A stretch of DNA of 64,000 nt. Source: Butyrivibrio sp. M55. GTDB taxonomy: Bacteria; Bacillota; Clostridia; Lachnospirales; Lachnospiraceae. The stretch spans positions 186,001 through 250,000 of the forward strand of contig NZ_FPCD01000001.1 in NCBI RefSeq assembly GCF_900116865.1, given 5' to 3'. Under the pieces are notes generated by a model, which searched no databases, was not told the DNA's origin, and saw only the letters and a list, made by a program, of their open reading frames with translations. Both the position numbers and the translations under genes were made by a program. The number at the start of each line of letters is the position of its first letter. The stretch's first letter is position 1. Shown in pieces: positions 25,699 to 33,779 of the stretch.

Positions 25699-26610
25699 AT
25701 GGAAACAGAAATAGATAAGATATTAAAGAAAGAACAAATAAAACAAAGAAAAGAGCAGGAAAAAAATCTCGAAAAAGAAAAAGATCGTGCAAGAGAGTGG
25801 TGGGATGATGTGACCAAACTTTTCTACGAACTTTCAATAGATTCAAACAATAAAAATTACAAAGTATCGCTCGGAACGGTGATAGTAACGGAGGAGATTA
25901 AGACACAGGCTATTGAGAAATATGAATCGGATAAAAAGAAAAAGACAATAATGTACTTCATATATCTTGTGGCATGCATGATCTTTTTGCTGCTTCTGAC
26001 ATTATCAGTTTACTTTGGAAGTGTTGCAGGAATATTCTGGGCGCCGCTTTCAATGATCGCAGTTTTTTTCATTATAAAAGCATTTGAAAACAAGCATAAA
26101 CTGGGGCTTAGAAAATATTTCGACGATAAAGATTCAAATAAGGAAAAACTATATAAGGCAATAGCTCTTTTGGCCAAGGCAAAAGGGTGTACAAAAGATG
26201 ACCTAAACATCTATTTTCTTGGCGGTTTTTTTAAGAAAAGACACAGTATTTTGAGTCTTCATCACGAACAGATAATAGGAATAATATTTGCGGCGATGCT
26301 TATTCCGAGCGTGGCACAGCTTGTCGATTCAAAGTTTGAGCAGATGATGATTGCGCTTTTTTCGCTCCCCGGACTTTCTGATAAGGGAATGATACTTGCA
26401 AATAATGTACCGCTTCTTGGAATTTCATTGTACGGAGTTGTGTTCTGGTTTACGACGCTTACGATATGCGTTTTGATCCAGATTCCGGCAAATATTCTTA
26501 TTAATGAAATAACTAAGATGCGCACGACCGATCAACTTTTTTATTTCTTTAAAGACTGCATTTTTGAAGACAGACTGAAAAAAGCAAACAAACTTGAAAA
26601 TGGACAATAA
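25699..26610 (+). CDS. Membrane protein of unknown function
   Basis: I do not recognise this 303-residue protein. It starts with about 35 highly charged residues (Lys/Glu/Arg rich, probably coiled coil), then a soluble segment, then two adjacent hydrophobic helices at about residues 84-122. A Lys-rich loop follows, then further hydrophobic segments at about 195-225 and 240-270, and a charged C-terminus. No catalytic motif is seen. GGAG precedes the ATG by 9 bases. The gene has its own predicted promoter and is separated by 94 bases and a further promoter from the next gene, so it may stand alone. Confidence 0.6.
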   Translation: METEIDKILKKEQIKQRKEQEKNLEKEKDRAREWWDDVTKLFYELSIDSNNKNYKVSLGTVIVTEEIKTQAIEKYESDKKKKTIMYFIYLVACMIFLLLLTLSVYFGSVAGIFWAPLSMIAVFFIIKAFENKHKLGLRKYFDDKDSNKEKLYKAIALLAKAKGCTKDDLNIYFLGGFFKKRHSILSLHHEQIIGIIFAAMLIPSVAQLVDSKFEQMMIALFSLPGLSDKGMILANNVPLLGISLYGVVFWFTTLTICVLIQIPANILINEITKMRTTDQLFYFFKDCIFEDRLKKANKLENGQ

Positions 26611-26639
26611 ATATAACTCATATATAAGTAAGTGGCTTG

Positions 26640-26668
26640 TTTACAATAAATTCTCACAATGATAAAAT
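26640..26668 (+). promoter_or_regulatory. Promoter of the pseudo-rhomboid / sigma-like unit
   Basis: TTTACA (26640-26645) and TAAAAT (26663-26668) are 17 bases apart with TG-A directly before the -10, giving both a -35 and an extended -10 element. The predicted leader to the ATG at 26705 is about 30 bases. Confidence 0.6.
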
Positions 26669-26704
26669 CAAAAAATATCAAATAAAAAAACAGAGGCTTA
26701 GTGA

Positions 26705-27583
26705 ATGAACAAATTTTTGAATGATCTTGAGAGAAAAATCGGTAAATACGCGATCGTAAATCTTACAAAGTACATTGTTATGCTGTATGCCGTGGGTTAT
26801 GTGCTGCAGCTTGCGCCGCAGAGCGTGAATATAACACGTTTTCTTACGCTCGATCCGTATCTGATATTGCATGGGCAGATCTGGAGACTTGTTTCATGGG
26901 TTCTGATACCGCCCGGAAGCTTTAGTCTTCTTATTATCATAACTTTGATGTTCTATTATTTTGTCGGAACCGGAATGGAGAGGACACTTGGAACATTCAG
27001 ATATAATGTGTTTATTTTCGGCGGAATGATCCTTATGATCCTTGCTTCTTTTGCGACAATGCTTGTGTATCACGTATTTTTCGGTATTACAGGTGATGCG
27101 CTCGGAATGGTGATGTTCAGGGCTTCCGGTTCGTTTAGCACATATTTTATCCAGATGATGGTATTTCTTGCTTTTGCTGTTATGTACCCGGATATTCAGG
27201 TGCTTTTGATGTTCCTCATTCCTATCAAGGTTAGATGGATCGCAATCGCATACGGACTTATCCTTGGATATCAGTGCATCGGTGCGCTTATTAACAAGGA
27301 TTTTGCGACTTTTTTTGCGATAGCGTTCCAGTTTATCAACTTGTTACTTTTTTATATTAGTACGGGTAAGCTCAACCAGTTCAGACCGGGTGAGATTAAG
27401 AGAAAAAGAGAATTCAAATCAAGCGTTAAGATGCAGCCTAAGGGAATAACAAGGCATAAATGCGCGGTTTGCGGAAGAACGGAACTTGACGATCCCAATC
27501 TCGAATTCAGATTCTGCTCAAAATGTAACGGAAACTACGAGTATTGTCAGGATCATTTGTTTAATCATGTACATGTAAAGTGA
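26705..27583 (+). CDS. Rhomboid-fold membrane protein, probably inactive, with C-terminal zinc ribbon
   Basis: The 292-residue protein has about six transmembrane helices laid out as in rhomboid proteases: IWRLVSWVLIP near residue 59, the loop MERTLGTFRY (91-100), and RASGSFSTY (139-147) followed by FLIPIKVRW. The position of the catalytic GxSG motif reads RASG (Ser141 kept, first Gly lost), and the last helix (YGLILGYQCIGALI) has no catalytic His. Proteolysis is therefore unlikely and a derlin/iRhom-like binding role is possible. A cytosolic tail carries Cys253/256, Cys271/274, Cys281 and His284/288/290, a likely zinc-binding module. It has its own promoter and lies 7 bases before the sigma-like gene. 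Confidence 0.7.
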   Translation: MNKFLNDLERKIGKYAIVNLTKYIVMLYAVGYVLQLAPQSVNITRFLTLDPYLILHGQIWRLVSWVLIPPGSFSLLIIITLMFYYFVGTGMERTLGTFRYNVFIFGGMILMILASFATMLVYHVFFGITGDALGMVMFRASGSFSTYFIQMMVFLAFAVMYPDIQVLLMFLIPIKVRWIAIAYGLILGYQCIGALINKDFATFFAIAFQFINLLLFYISTGKLNQFRPGEIKRKREFKSSVKMQPKGITRHKCAVCGRTELDDPNLEFRFCSKCNGNYEYCQDHLFNHVHVK

Positions 27584-27590
27584 GGCTTAA

Positions 27591-28358
27591 ATGGGAAATA
27601 TAGACAACAAGGAAAAAGAATTTGCAGAGACACTTAAACTCGTCACAAGAACAGCGAGAGAGAACAGAAATATCATTTCCAAGGAAGAGGTAAAAGAGGC
27701 ATTTGCAGACCTTGACCTTTCTTCCGAGCAGTTCGAGATGGTATTTGAATATCTCAGAAATCACAAGATTGGCGTAGATGAGCCGGCTCCCGAGACCGAA
27801 GAGGAGTTTACCGAGGAGGAAAAGAACTATCTCGATGATTATATCAGCAGCTTAGAGCAGCTTCCCAAATTCTCCGATGGGGAAAAAGAAGCTATCAAGA
27901 TCGGTGCGCTTGCAGGCGAGAGCGATGCAAAGCTTAAACTTATAGATATGTATCTTCCTCTCGTAGTCGACGTTGCCAAGATGTATGCCGATCAGGGCGT
28001 ATATATTGAGGATCTTATCGGTGAAGGAAACTATGCGCTTACAAGAGGCGTAAATATGCTTGATGCCGTCGGTGAACCTCAGGAGATCGAGAGCTTTTTG
28101 TACAAACTCATGCTTGATGCGATGGAGAACATCATCGAACAGGATCTCGAAGAAGCCGCAGGCGGCCAGAAGGTAGTTAAACTCGTTCAGGAAGTTGCTG
28201 ATAAGGCAAAAGAGCTTGCTGACGACCTCAGAAGAAAAGTAACCGTAAAAGAACTTATGGACGAGACCGGATGGGATGAAGATAAGATCAGAACAGCCAT
28301 CAAGTTCAGCGGTGATAATATCGAAGATCTCGACAGCGGAGAGAGAAAAGAGTCATGA
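27591..28358 (+). CDS. Sigma-70-like protein with regions 1-2-3 but no region 4
   Basis: The 255-residue protein resembles the front part of a primary sigma factor. Residues 29-61 look like region 1.1 (ISKEEVKEAFADLDLS), about 81-90 like region 1.2 (DDYISSLEQLP), and 118-160 like regions 2.1-2.2, which bind RNA polymerase (MYLPLVVDVAKMYADQGVYI, then EDLIGEGNYAL). The segment that should hold the promoter-melting and -10 recognition residues (2.3-2.4) is replaced by acidic sequence without the usual aromatic and basic residues. A region-3-like helical part (VTVKELMDETGWDEDKI) follows, and region 4 is missing. It may bind RNA polymerase without acting as a normal sigma factor. It is coupled to both neighbours (7-base gap, then ATGA overlap). 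Confidence 0.65.
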   Translation: MGNIDNKEKEFAETLKLVTRTARENRNIISKEEVKEAFADLDLSSEQFEMVFEYLRNHKIGVDEPAPETEEEFTEEEKNYLDDYISSLEQLPKFSDGEKEAIKIGALAGESDAKLKLIDMYLPLVVDVAKMYADQGVYIEDLIGEGNYALTRGVNMLDAVGEPQEIESFLYKLMLDAMENIIEQDLEEAAGGQKVVKLVQEVADKAKELADDLRRKVTVKELMDETGWDEDKIRTAIKFSGDNIEDLDSGERKES

Positions 28359-28771
28359 ATAACATTGTAAACGATGATGATTTTAAATACTGCATGCAAG
28401 ATCTTGAGAGGAACTATTTCGGCGCAAGATACAGCTATGATGAGCTTCTTAAGAACGAGATGGTTCCGTTTAAATTCAAAACCATCATCACGAAATATAT
28501 AAAAGATGATGTGGATCTTGATGTGACTTTGGAAAGTCACTTTTATCACATGACCAAAGAGACTTATGACTATAGAATTTACAAGCAGCTCCGCAGCAGG
28601 ATAAGAGTTTCGCAGTACAAGGATATAAATAAACCGGAAAAAGGTTTTAAGGAGAAGGTTTATACGATAGAGAGCCTTGTGAAGATTCCCGCGGATGAAA
28701 AAGAGAAGATGGGGATTATTGTGAGAGAGCTTATTTTGTCGAAGTTGGCGCTTTTTGGTTTTAGCGTATAA
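28355..28771 (+). CDS. Small soluble protein of unknown function
   Basis: I do not recognise this 138-residue protein. It is soluble, rich in charged and aromatic residues (DDFKYCMQDLERNYFGARYS at residues 8-27), without a membrane helix or metal motif. It overlaps the sigma-like gene by four bases (ATGA), so the two are translated together and may work together. The stop is followed by a bidirectional terminator shared with rpmB. Confidence 0.6.
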   Translation: MNNIVNDDDFKYCMQDLERNYFGARYSYDELLKNEMVPFKFKTIITKYIKDDVDLDVTLESHFYHMTKETYDYRIYKQLRSRIRVSQYKDINKPEKGFKEKVYTIESLVKIPADEKEKMGIIVRELILSKLALFGFSV

Positions 28772-28804
28772 AAAAATTAATTATCAAAAAAATCTAAATA
28801 CAAA

Positions 28805-28834
28805 AAACCACCCATCAGGGTGGTTTAATTTTTT
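28805..28834 (+). terminator. Bidirectional terminator between the unknown gene and rpmB
   Basis: AAACCACCC (28805-28813) pairs perfectly with GGGTGGTTT (28818-28826) around a 4-base loop. T runs follow on both strands: AATTTTTT on the plus strand and TTTTTTG on the minus strand. Confidence 0.85.
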
Positions 28835-28841
28835 GATCTTA

Positions 28842-29027
28842 TTAAGCTCTTTCAACCTTGTTAGATCTAAGGCAGCTAGCGCATACGTGGATTCTCTTTG
28901 TGCCGCCGTTAACTTTAACAGCAACGCGGTGAACATTTGAATTCCAAACTCTGTTAGATCTTCTATGAGAATGGCTTACATTGTTACCGAAATGAACGCC
29001 TTTGCCACAAATATCACATTTAGCCAT
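28842..29027 (-). CDS. rpmB: 50S ribosomal protein L28
   Basis: The 61-residue L28 begins MAKCDICGKGVHFGNNVSHS, the family signature, and continues with the basic core. It is a zinc-type (C+) paralogue with four Cys: CDIC near the N-terminus and CASC near the C-terminus. A GGAGGTG ribosome site lies just upstream. Location next to, and divergent from, the Asp23/fakA/recG group is conserved in Firmicutes. Confidence 0.96.
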   Translation of the reverse strand: MAKCDICGKGVHFGNNVSHSHRRSNRVWNSNVHRVAVKVNGGTKRIHVCASCLRSNKVERA

Positions 29028-29093
29028 TTTGACACCTCCTTATAAGCCATGTTCGTTCAATAGCATATTATTGCAAATATCCGCAACATTGAT

Positions 29094-29122
29094 ATATTAG
29101 CAGAAGAAAAACAGAATTGCAA
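29094..29122 (-). promoter_or_regulatory. Promoter of rpmB
   Basis: On the minus strand TTGCAA (29117-29122) and TAATAT (29094-29099) are 17 bases apart, with TG-C before the -10. The leader to the start codon is about 60 bases. Confidence 0.55.
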
Positions 29123-29162
29123 GCAAAATATACGAAAAAATATGTCGCTAAAAATTATATGG

Positions 29163-29191
29163 TTTATTTTTCGATAAATTGCTATTATAAT
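29163..29191 (+). promoter_or_regulatory. Promoter of the Asp23/fakA unit
   Basis: TTTATT (29163-29168) and TATAAT (29186-29191) are 17 bases apart. The leader holds a short hairpin (GAGCTC at 29211-29216 with GAGCTTCG at 29230-29237). Confidence 0.5.
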
Positions 29192-29256
29192 ACATGTGTA
29201 TGCTAAAACGGAGCTCCATGAGAAACTATGAGCTTCGGGTATTAAGGAGGGTAAAT

Positions 29257-29619
29257 ATGAAGGCTTCTTCTATGAATACTCACATGGGTAGTATATCTAT
29301 TGACAACGAAGTAATCGCTCAGTACGCAGGAGCTGTAGCAATGGAGTGCTTCGGTATTGTTGGGATGGCAAATGTTAATGTAAAAGACGGACTTGTGAGT
29401 CTTCTTAAGATTGATTCGATGACAAGAGGAATCAACGTTTCTCTTGATGCAAATAACAAACTGATACTTGACTTCCATGTAATTGTTGCTTATGGAGTTA
29501 GCATTTCAGCTGTTTCAGACAATTTGATCGACAATGTAAAATATAAAGTAGAGGAATTTACGGGGCTTGAAATCGAGAAGATCAACATCTACATCGAAGG
29601 TGTCCGCGTGATTGATTAA
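29257..29619 (+). CDS. Asp23/Gls24 family envelope-stress protein (YloU-like)
   Basis: The 120-residue protein matches the Asp23/YloU family: MGSISIDNEVIAQYAGAVAM, GIVGMANVNVKDG and VIVAYGVSISAVSDNLID are typical, as is the ending INIYIEGVRVID. Members are abundant proteins tied to the cell envelope and to alkaline or envelope stress; no enzymatic activity is known. The ATG at 29257 has a strong ribosome site (AGGAGG) directly upstream; the frame is open further upstream from 29194. It precedes the FakA gene, the same order as yloU-yloV in Bacillus. Confidence 0.9.
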   Translation: MKASSMNTHMGSISIDNEVIAQYAGAVAMECFGIVGMANVNVKDGLVSLLKIDSMTRGINVSLDANNKLILDFHVIVAYGVSISAVSDNLIDNVKYKVEEFTGLEIEKINIYIEGVRVID

Positions 29620-29652
29620 GCCAAGAGATCAAGTTCTAGGAGGAATTTTGTT

Positions 29653-31548
29653 TTGAGTAATAATATAATTGACGCTAAACTGCTGGCTAAGATGTTTTTA
29701 AGCGGCGCCAAGAATCTGGAAGCGAAAAAAGAATGGATAAATGAACTCAATGTTTTCCCCGTTCCGGATGGTGATACAGGAACCAACATGACGATGACAA
29801 TCATGTCTGCGGCAAAAGAAGTATCAAATCTGGGCGACAATGCTTCAATGGAAGCTATTTGTAAAGCTATTTCTTCGGGTTCTTTGAGAGGAGCAAGAGG
29901 TAACTCGGGTGTTATCCTTTCACAGCTCCTTAGAGGATTTACCAAAGTTGTTAAGCAGCATGATGAGGTTGATGTAGCAATTCTTGCAGAAGCTTTTGAC
30001 AAGGCTGTTGAGACTGCATATAAGGCAGTTATGAAGCCCAAGGAAGGAACAATCCTTACGGTTGCCAAGGGAGCCGGAGAGAAGGCTCACGAACTCGCTG
30101 TAGAAGGCACAACAGATATCGCTTATTTCTGCGATGAAGTTATTAAATATGCCGAGGAAGTTCTTGCTAAGACTCCTGAGATGCTTCCTGTTCTCAAACA
30201 GGCCGGCGTTGTAGATTCAGGCGGACAGGGACTTGTTCAGGTGCTCAAGGGAGCATTTGACGGATTCCTTGGAAAAGAGATAGATCTTTCTATCACTGAA
30301 GAGCAGGTTACACCAGGTGCAAGGGCAAAAGAGTCTGCTCAGGAAGAGGTTGATATCAAGTTCGGTTACTGTACCGAGTTTATAGTTCTTTTGAACAAGC
30401 CTCTTAATGTAAAACAGGAAATTGACTTCAAGGGATTCCTTGAGTCTATCGGTGACAGTATCGTTCTTGTTGCCGATGATGAGATCTGCAAAGTTCACGT
30501 TCATTCAAACGATCCCGGACTTGCGATCCAGAGAGCTCTCATGTACGGTCAGCTTTCCAATATGAAGATCGACAACATGAGAATGGAACACAGAGAGAAG
30601 CTCTTCCATGAAAACAAAGACGGTTCATGGGCAGAGATTGAGACAGAGATAAACGGAGCAGCTGAGCTCACTCCTACATATGAGCCTACAGATGAGAATA
30701 TTCCTCTTGCAGGAAAAGTAGATGCATCGGCTGTTTCTGAGAATAAATCCGAAGCTAAGGCTGAGACTGTAGCAGAGAAAAAAGAAGATGCGAAGGTTGA
30801 TACTGCGGCCGCAAAAGAGCCTGAACCCAAAGCCGAGGAACCGGCTCCTGCAGTTGAAGAGCCAAAGATGCCTCGTAAAGATGTAGGCTTTGTTACCGTA
30901 TGCGCAGGTGCAGGTCTTGCTGAGATCTTCAGAGGTCTTGGTGTTGACTATGTTATCGAGGGCGGACAGACAATGAATCCCAGTACCGCAGATATTCTTG
31001 ATGCGGTTGAGAAGGTTAATGCAGATACAGTAATCGTTCTTCCCAACAATAAGAACATTATCCTTGCTGCAAATCAGGCTGCAATTATGTCTGAGGATGA
31101 TGATACAGACAAGAAAATTATCGTTGTTCCTTCAAAGACTGTACCTCAGGGTGTTACAGCGATCATCAACTATGTTCCTGACATTCCGGTTGATGACAAT
31201 GTAGCTGCAATGACAGAAGCTATCACAACAGTTAAGACAGGCGAAGTTACTTACGCCGTAAGAGATACTGTTATTGATGATGTTCAGATCAGACAGGGCG
31301 ATTTCATGGGAATCGGCGATTCGGGAATTCTTTCCGTAGGCGTTGATATGTCTGATGTTACATTTGATATGCTCAACAAGATGATGAATGACGATCTTGA
31401 ACTTATCAGCATTTACTATGGTGATGAGGTAAAAGAGAGCGATGCCGAGGATCTTAAGAACAGAATTTCCGAGAAATATCCTCAGTGCGACGTTGAGCTT
31501 CAAAACGGCGGACAGCCTATTTATTACTACGTTATTTCAGCTGAGTAA
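29653..31548 (+). CDS. fakA: Fatty acid kinase FakA-like protein (DAK2/YloV family)
   Basis: FakA phosphorylates fatty acids bound to FakB/DegV proteins so that they enter phospholipid synthesis. The N-terminal DAK2 (DhaL-like) kinase domain is clear: NVFPVPDGDTGTNMTMT with its metal-binding Asp residues, and GARGNSGVILSQLLRGF. A middle domain (about 235-335) and a C-terminal DegV-like domain (VIEGGQTMNPSTADILDAV, VLPNNKNIILAANQA) follow. Between them lies an insert of about 60 Ala/Glu/Lys/Pro-rich residues (about 350-410), which explains the 631-residue length against about 550 usual. The start is TTG at 29653 with AGGAGG 9 bases before. A DegV gene lies just after recG. Confidence 0.88.
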   Translation: MSNNIIDAKLLAKMFLSGAKNLEAKKEWINELNVFPVPDGDTGTNMTMTIMSAAKEVSNLGDNASMEAICKAISSGSLRGARGNSGVILSQLLRGFTKVVKQHDEVDVAILAEAFDKAVETAYKAVMKPKEGTILTVAKGAGEKAHELAVEGTTDIAYFCDEVIKYAEEVLAKTPEMLPVLKQAGVVDSGGQGLVQVLKGAFDGFLGKEIDLSITEEQVTPGARAKESAQEEVDIKFGYCTEFIVLLNKPLNVKQEIDFKGFLESIGDSIVLVADDEICKVHVHSNDPGLAIQRALMYGQLSNMKIDNMRMEHREKLFHENKDGSWAEIETEINGAAELTPTYEPTDENIPLAGKVDASAVSENKSEAKAETVAEKKEDAKVDTAAAKEPEPKAEEPAPAVEEPKMPRKDVGFVTVCAGAGLAEIFRGLGVDYVIEGGQTMNPSTADILDAVEKVNADTVIVLPNNKNIILAANQAAIMSEDDDTDKKIIVVPSKTVPQGVTAIINYVPDIPVDDNVAAMTEAITTVKTGEVTYAVRDTVIDDVQIRQGDFMGIGDSGILSVGVDMSDVTFDMLNKMMNDDLELISIYYGDEVKESDAEDLKNRISEKYPQCDVELQNGGQPIYYYVISAE

Positions 31549-31563
31549 TTATTGTATATACCG

Positions 31564-31588
31564 GCCGGGCAATAAAGCCCGGCTTTTT
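31564..31588 (+). terminator. Rho-independent terminator after fakA
   Basis: GCCGGGC (31564-31570) pairs with GCCCGGC (31577-31583), followed by TTTTTC. Confidence 0.8.
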
Positions 31589-31641
31589 CATTATATTTAC
31601 CTTACATAAGACATAATTTTTATCAAAAAACGAGGACCGTT

Positions 31642-33711
31642 ATGGGAGAAAGAGAACTTACAGAATCTGTTGAAAATCTAAAAGGAATCGGAGAAAAGAC
31701 GGCGAAACTCTTTAATAAGTGTGGCGTCTTCACGTGCAGAGACCTTATATACTATTTCCCCAGAACTTATGATGAGTTCAAAGCTCCCGTTCGCGCATCG
31801 GAACTTGTAGAAGGCGAAGTCTGCGCCGTTTCCCTCACAATTCTCGGAAGTATTATGAAGAGAAGGATAAGAAATCTTTCTATCATTTCTTTTGAAGGCG
31901 GCGACCAGACGGGCAGAGTTAAGATGACCTATTTTAATGCGCCTTACCTTGTGAGTTCATTAAAATCCGGAACGACTCATATTTTCAGAGGAGTTGTTAG
32001 GAAAAAGGGTAATTTCTTTACCATAGACCAGCCCAAGATGTATAAACCTGAAGAATATGCGGCTCTTTGTGGTAAACTGATGCCAAGATATCCGCTTGTA
32101 AAGAGCCTTAGCAACAATACCGTGACAAAGGCTGTTCAGAAGGCGTTTAATAATGCAGGAAGATTCGAAGAATTTGTTCCTGAAGATATCATCAAAAGAC
32201 TTGGACTTATGAGCTTTTTTGATGCCATCTACGGTATCCACTTTCCAAAAGACAAAGCTTCTTTGGAACAGGCAAGAAGAAGGCTTGCCTATAATGAATT
32301 TTTCATATTTGTATTAAAACTTCGCCTTTTAAAAAAGCTTCAGGAAGAAAACAAAAATACATTTCCCATGATGGAAGTTGCAGAGGCAAAGCGTTTTCTT
32401 GAAAAACTTCCGTATAAGCTTACAAATGCGCAGCTTAATGCATACAACGATATCATAAACGACATCTCAGGCCCGTATGTCATGAACAGGCTTATTCAGG
32501 GCGATGTGGGATCGGGAAAAACCGTTGTTGCTTTTCTTACTCTTTTAACTGCTGCCGCAAACGGCTATCAGGGAGCAATAATGGCGCCTACGGAAGTACT
32601 TGCTGCCCAGCATTTTGAGAGTTTCAAGGAAATGATTGAGAAATACGGACTTACTAGCCTTAAACCTGTTCTTTTGACCGGAACTCTTTCTGCAAAAGAT
32701 AAGAGAGAAGCGCAGAGAATGATAAAAGAAGGCGAAGTAAACTGCATCATCGGAACAAATGCGCTTATACAGGATAAAGTCGAGTACAAGAACCTTGCTC
32801 TTGTCGTAACCGATGAGCAGCACAGATTCGGCGTTCGCCAAAGAGAAGCTCTTGCAGGCAAAGGAGAAAATGTCCATGTTCTGGCAATGAGCGCGACGCC
32901 TATACCGAGGACGCTTGCCATTATTTTATACGGAGATCTTCATATTTCCATAATCGATGAGCTTCCGGGTGGCCGAATTCCGATCAAGAACTGCGTTGTC
33001 GGAACGGATTACAGAAATACCGCGTATAAATTTATCTGCGACCAGGTAAAAGCGGGACATCAGGCGTATGTAATATGTCCAATGGTCGAAGAAGGCGAAC
33101 TTGACGGTGTTGAGAATGTTACGGATTATACGGATAAGCTTAAATCCGTGCTTCCGACAGATATTTCCGTTGCGATGCTTCACGGCAAGATGAAACCTTC
33201 GATGAAGGATGATATAATGGAAGCCTTCGCGCGTAAGGATATAGATGTTCTTGTATCAACGACGGTAATCGAGGTCGGAATCAATGTTCCTAACGCGACG
33301 GTTATGATGATAGAAAATGCCGAGAGATTTGGGCTTTCGCAGCTTCATCAGCTCAGAGGGCGCGTGGGAAGAGGAAATGCACAGTCATATTGCATCTTTT
33401 TGAACACATCAAAGTCTGATGATGCCAAAAATCGCCTTGATATAATGAACAAGTCAAATGACGGATTTAAAATCGCGGAGGAAGATTTAAGGCAGAGAGG
33501 TCCCGGCGAATTGTTCGGACTACGGCAGAGCGGTGAGCTTAATTTCAGGATCGGCGATATTTACCATGACAGCGACCTTTTGAAAGGAGCTTCGATGGAT
33601 GCTGACAGAATTTTATCCGAAGATCCCGAACTAAATAATACACAATATAGTGTACTTAGAAGTACGTTAAGTACTAAATCGGCAAATTTTGTTGACTTTA
33701 CTACTTTATAA
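31642..33711 (+). CDS. recG: ATP-dependent DNA helicase RecG
   Basis: RecG remodels stalled replication forks and Holliday junctions. The 689-residue protein has the N-terminal wedge/OB domain (LKGIGEKTAKLFNKCGVFTC), then the superfamily 2 motor: Walker A GDVGSGKTV, motif II TDEQHRFG (the RecG DEQH box), SATPIPRTLA, TTVIEVGINVPNAT and the QLRGRVGRG motif VI, and ends with the conserved region FGLRQSGELNF. Length is normal. GAGGA precedes the ATG. The place after fakA is conserved in Firmicutes. Confidence 0.96.
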   Translation: MGERELTESVENLKGIGEKTAKLFNKCGVFTCRDLIYYFPRTYDEFKAPVRASELVEGEVCAVSLTILGSIMKRRIRNLSIISFEGGDQTGRVKMTYFNAPYLVSSLKSGTTHIFRGVVRKKGNFFTIDQPKMYKPEEYAALCGKLMPRYPLVKSLSNNTVTKAVQKAFNNAGRFEEFVPEDIIKRLGLMSFFDAIYGIHFPKDKASLEQARRRLAYNEFFIFVLKLRLLKKLQEENKNTFPMMEVAEAKRFLEKLPYKLTNAQLNAYNDIINDISGPYVMNRLIQGDVGSGKTVVAFLTLLTAAANGYQGAIMAPTEVLAAQHFESFKEMIEKYGLTSLKPVLLTGTLSAKDKREAQRMIKEGEVNCIIGTNALIQDKVEYKNLALVVTDEQHRFGVRQREALAGKGENVHVLAMSATPIPRTLAIILYGDLHISIIDELPGGRIPIKNCVVGTDYRNTAYKFICDQVKAGHQAYVICPMVEEGELDGVENVTDYTDKLKSVLPTDISVAMLHGKMKPSMKDDIMEAFARKDIDVLVSTTVIEVGINVPNATVMMIENAERFGLSQLHQLRGRVGRGNAQSYCIFLNTSKSDDAKNRLDIMNKSNDGFKIAEEDLRQRGPGELFGLRQSGELNFRIGDIYHDSDLLKGASMDADRILSEDPELNNTQYSVLRSTLSTKSANFVDFTTL

Positions 33712-33745
33712 AAGTAATATTATTTTAGTTGATTAGGTTGAAAAT

Positions 33746-33775
33746 AGGAGGAATATCGGCTTTTTACCGATGAAT
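33746..33775 (+). promoter_or_regulatory. Ribosome site separated from the degV start by a hairpin
   Basis: AGGAGG at 33746-33751 is the only strong ribosome site before degV, but it is 28 bases from the ATG at 33780. The gap contains ATCGG (33755-33759) pairing with CCGAT (33767-33771). Folding this hairpin would bring the site close to the start codon. An out-of-frame ATG at 33770 opens a 13-codon reading frame that overlaps the degV start. Confidence 0.4.
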
Positions 33776-33779
33776 ATTT

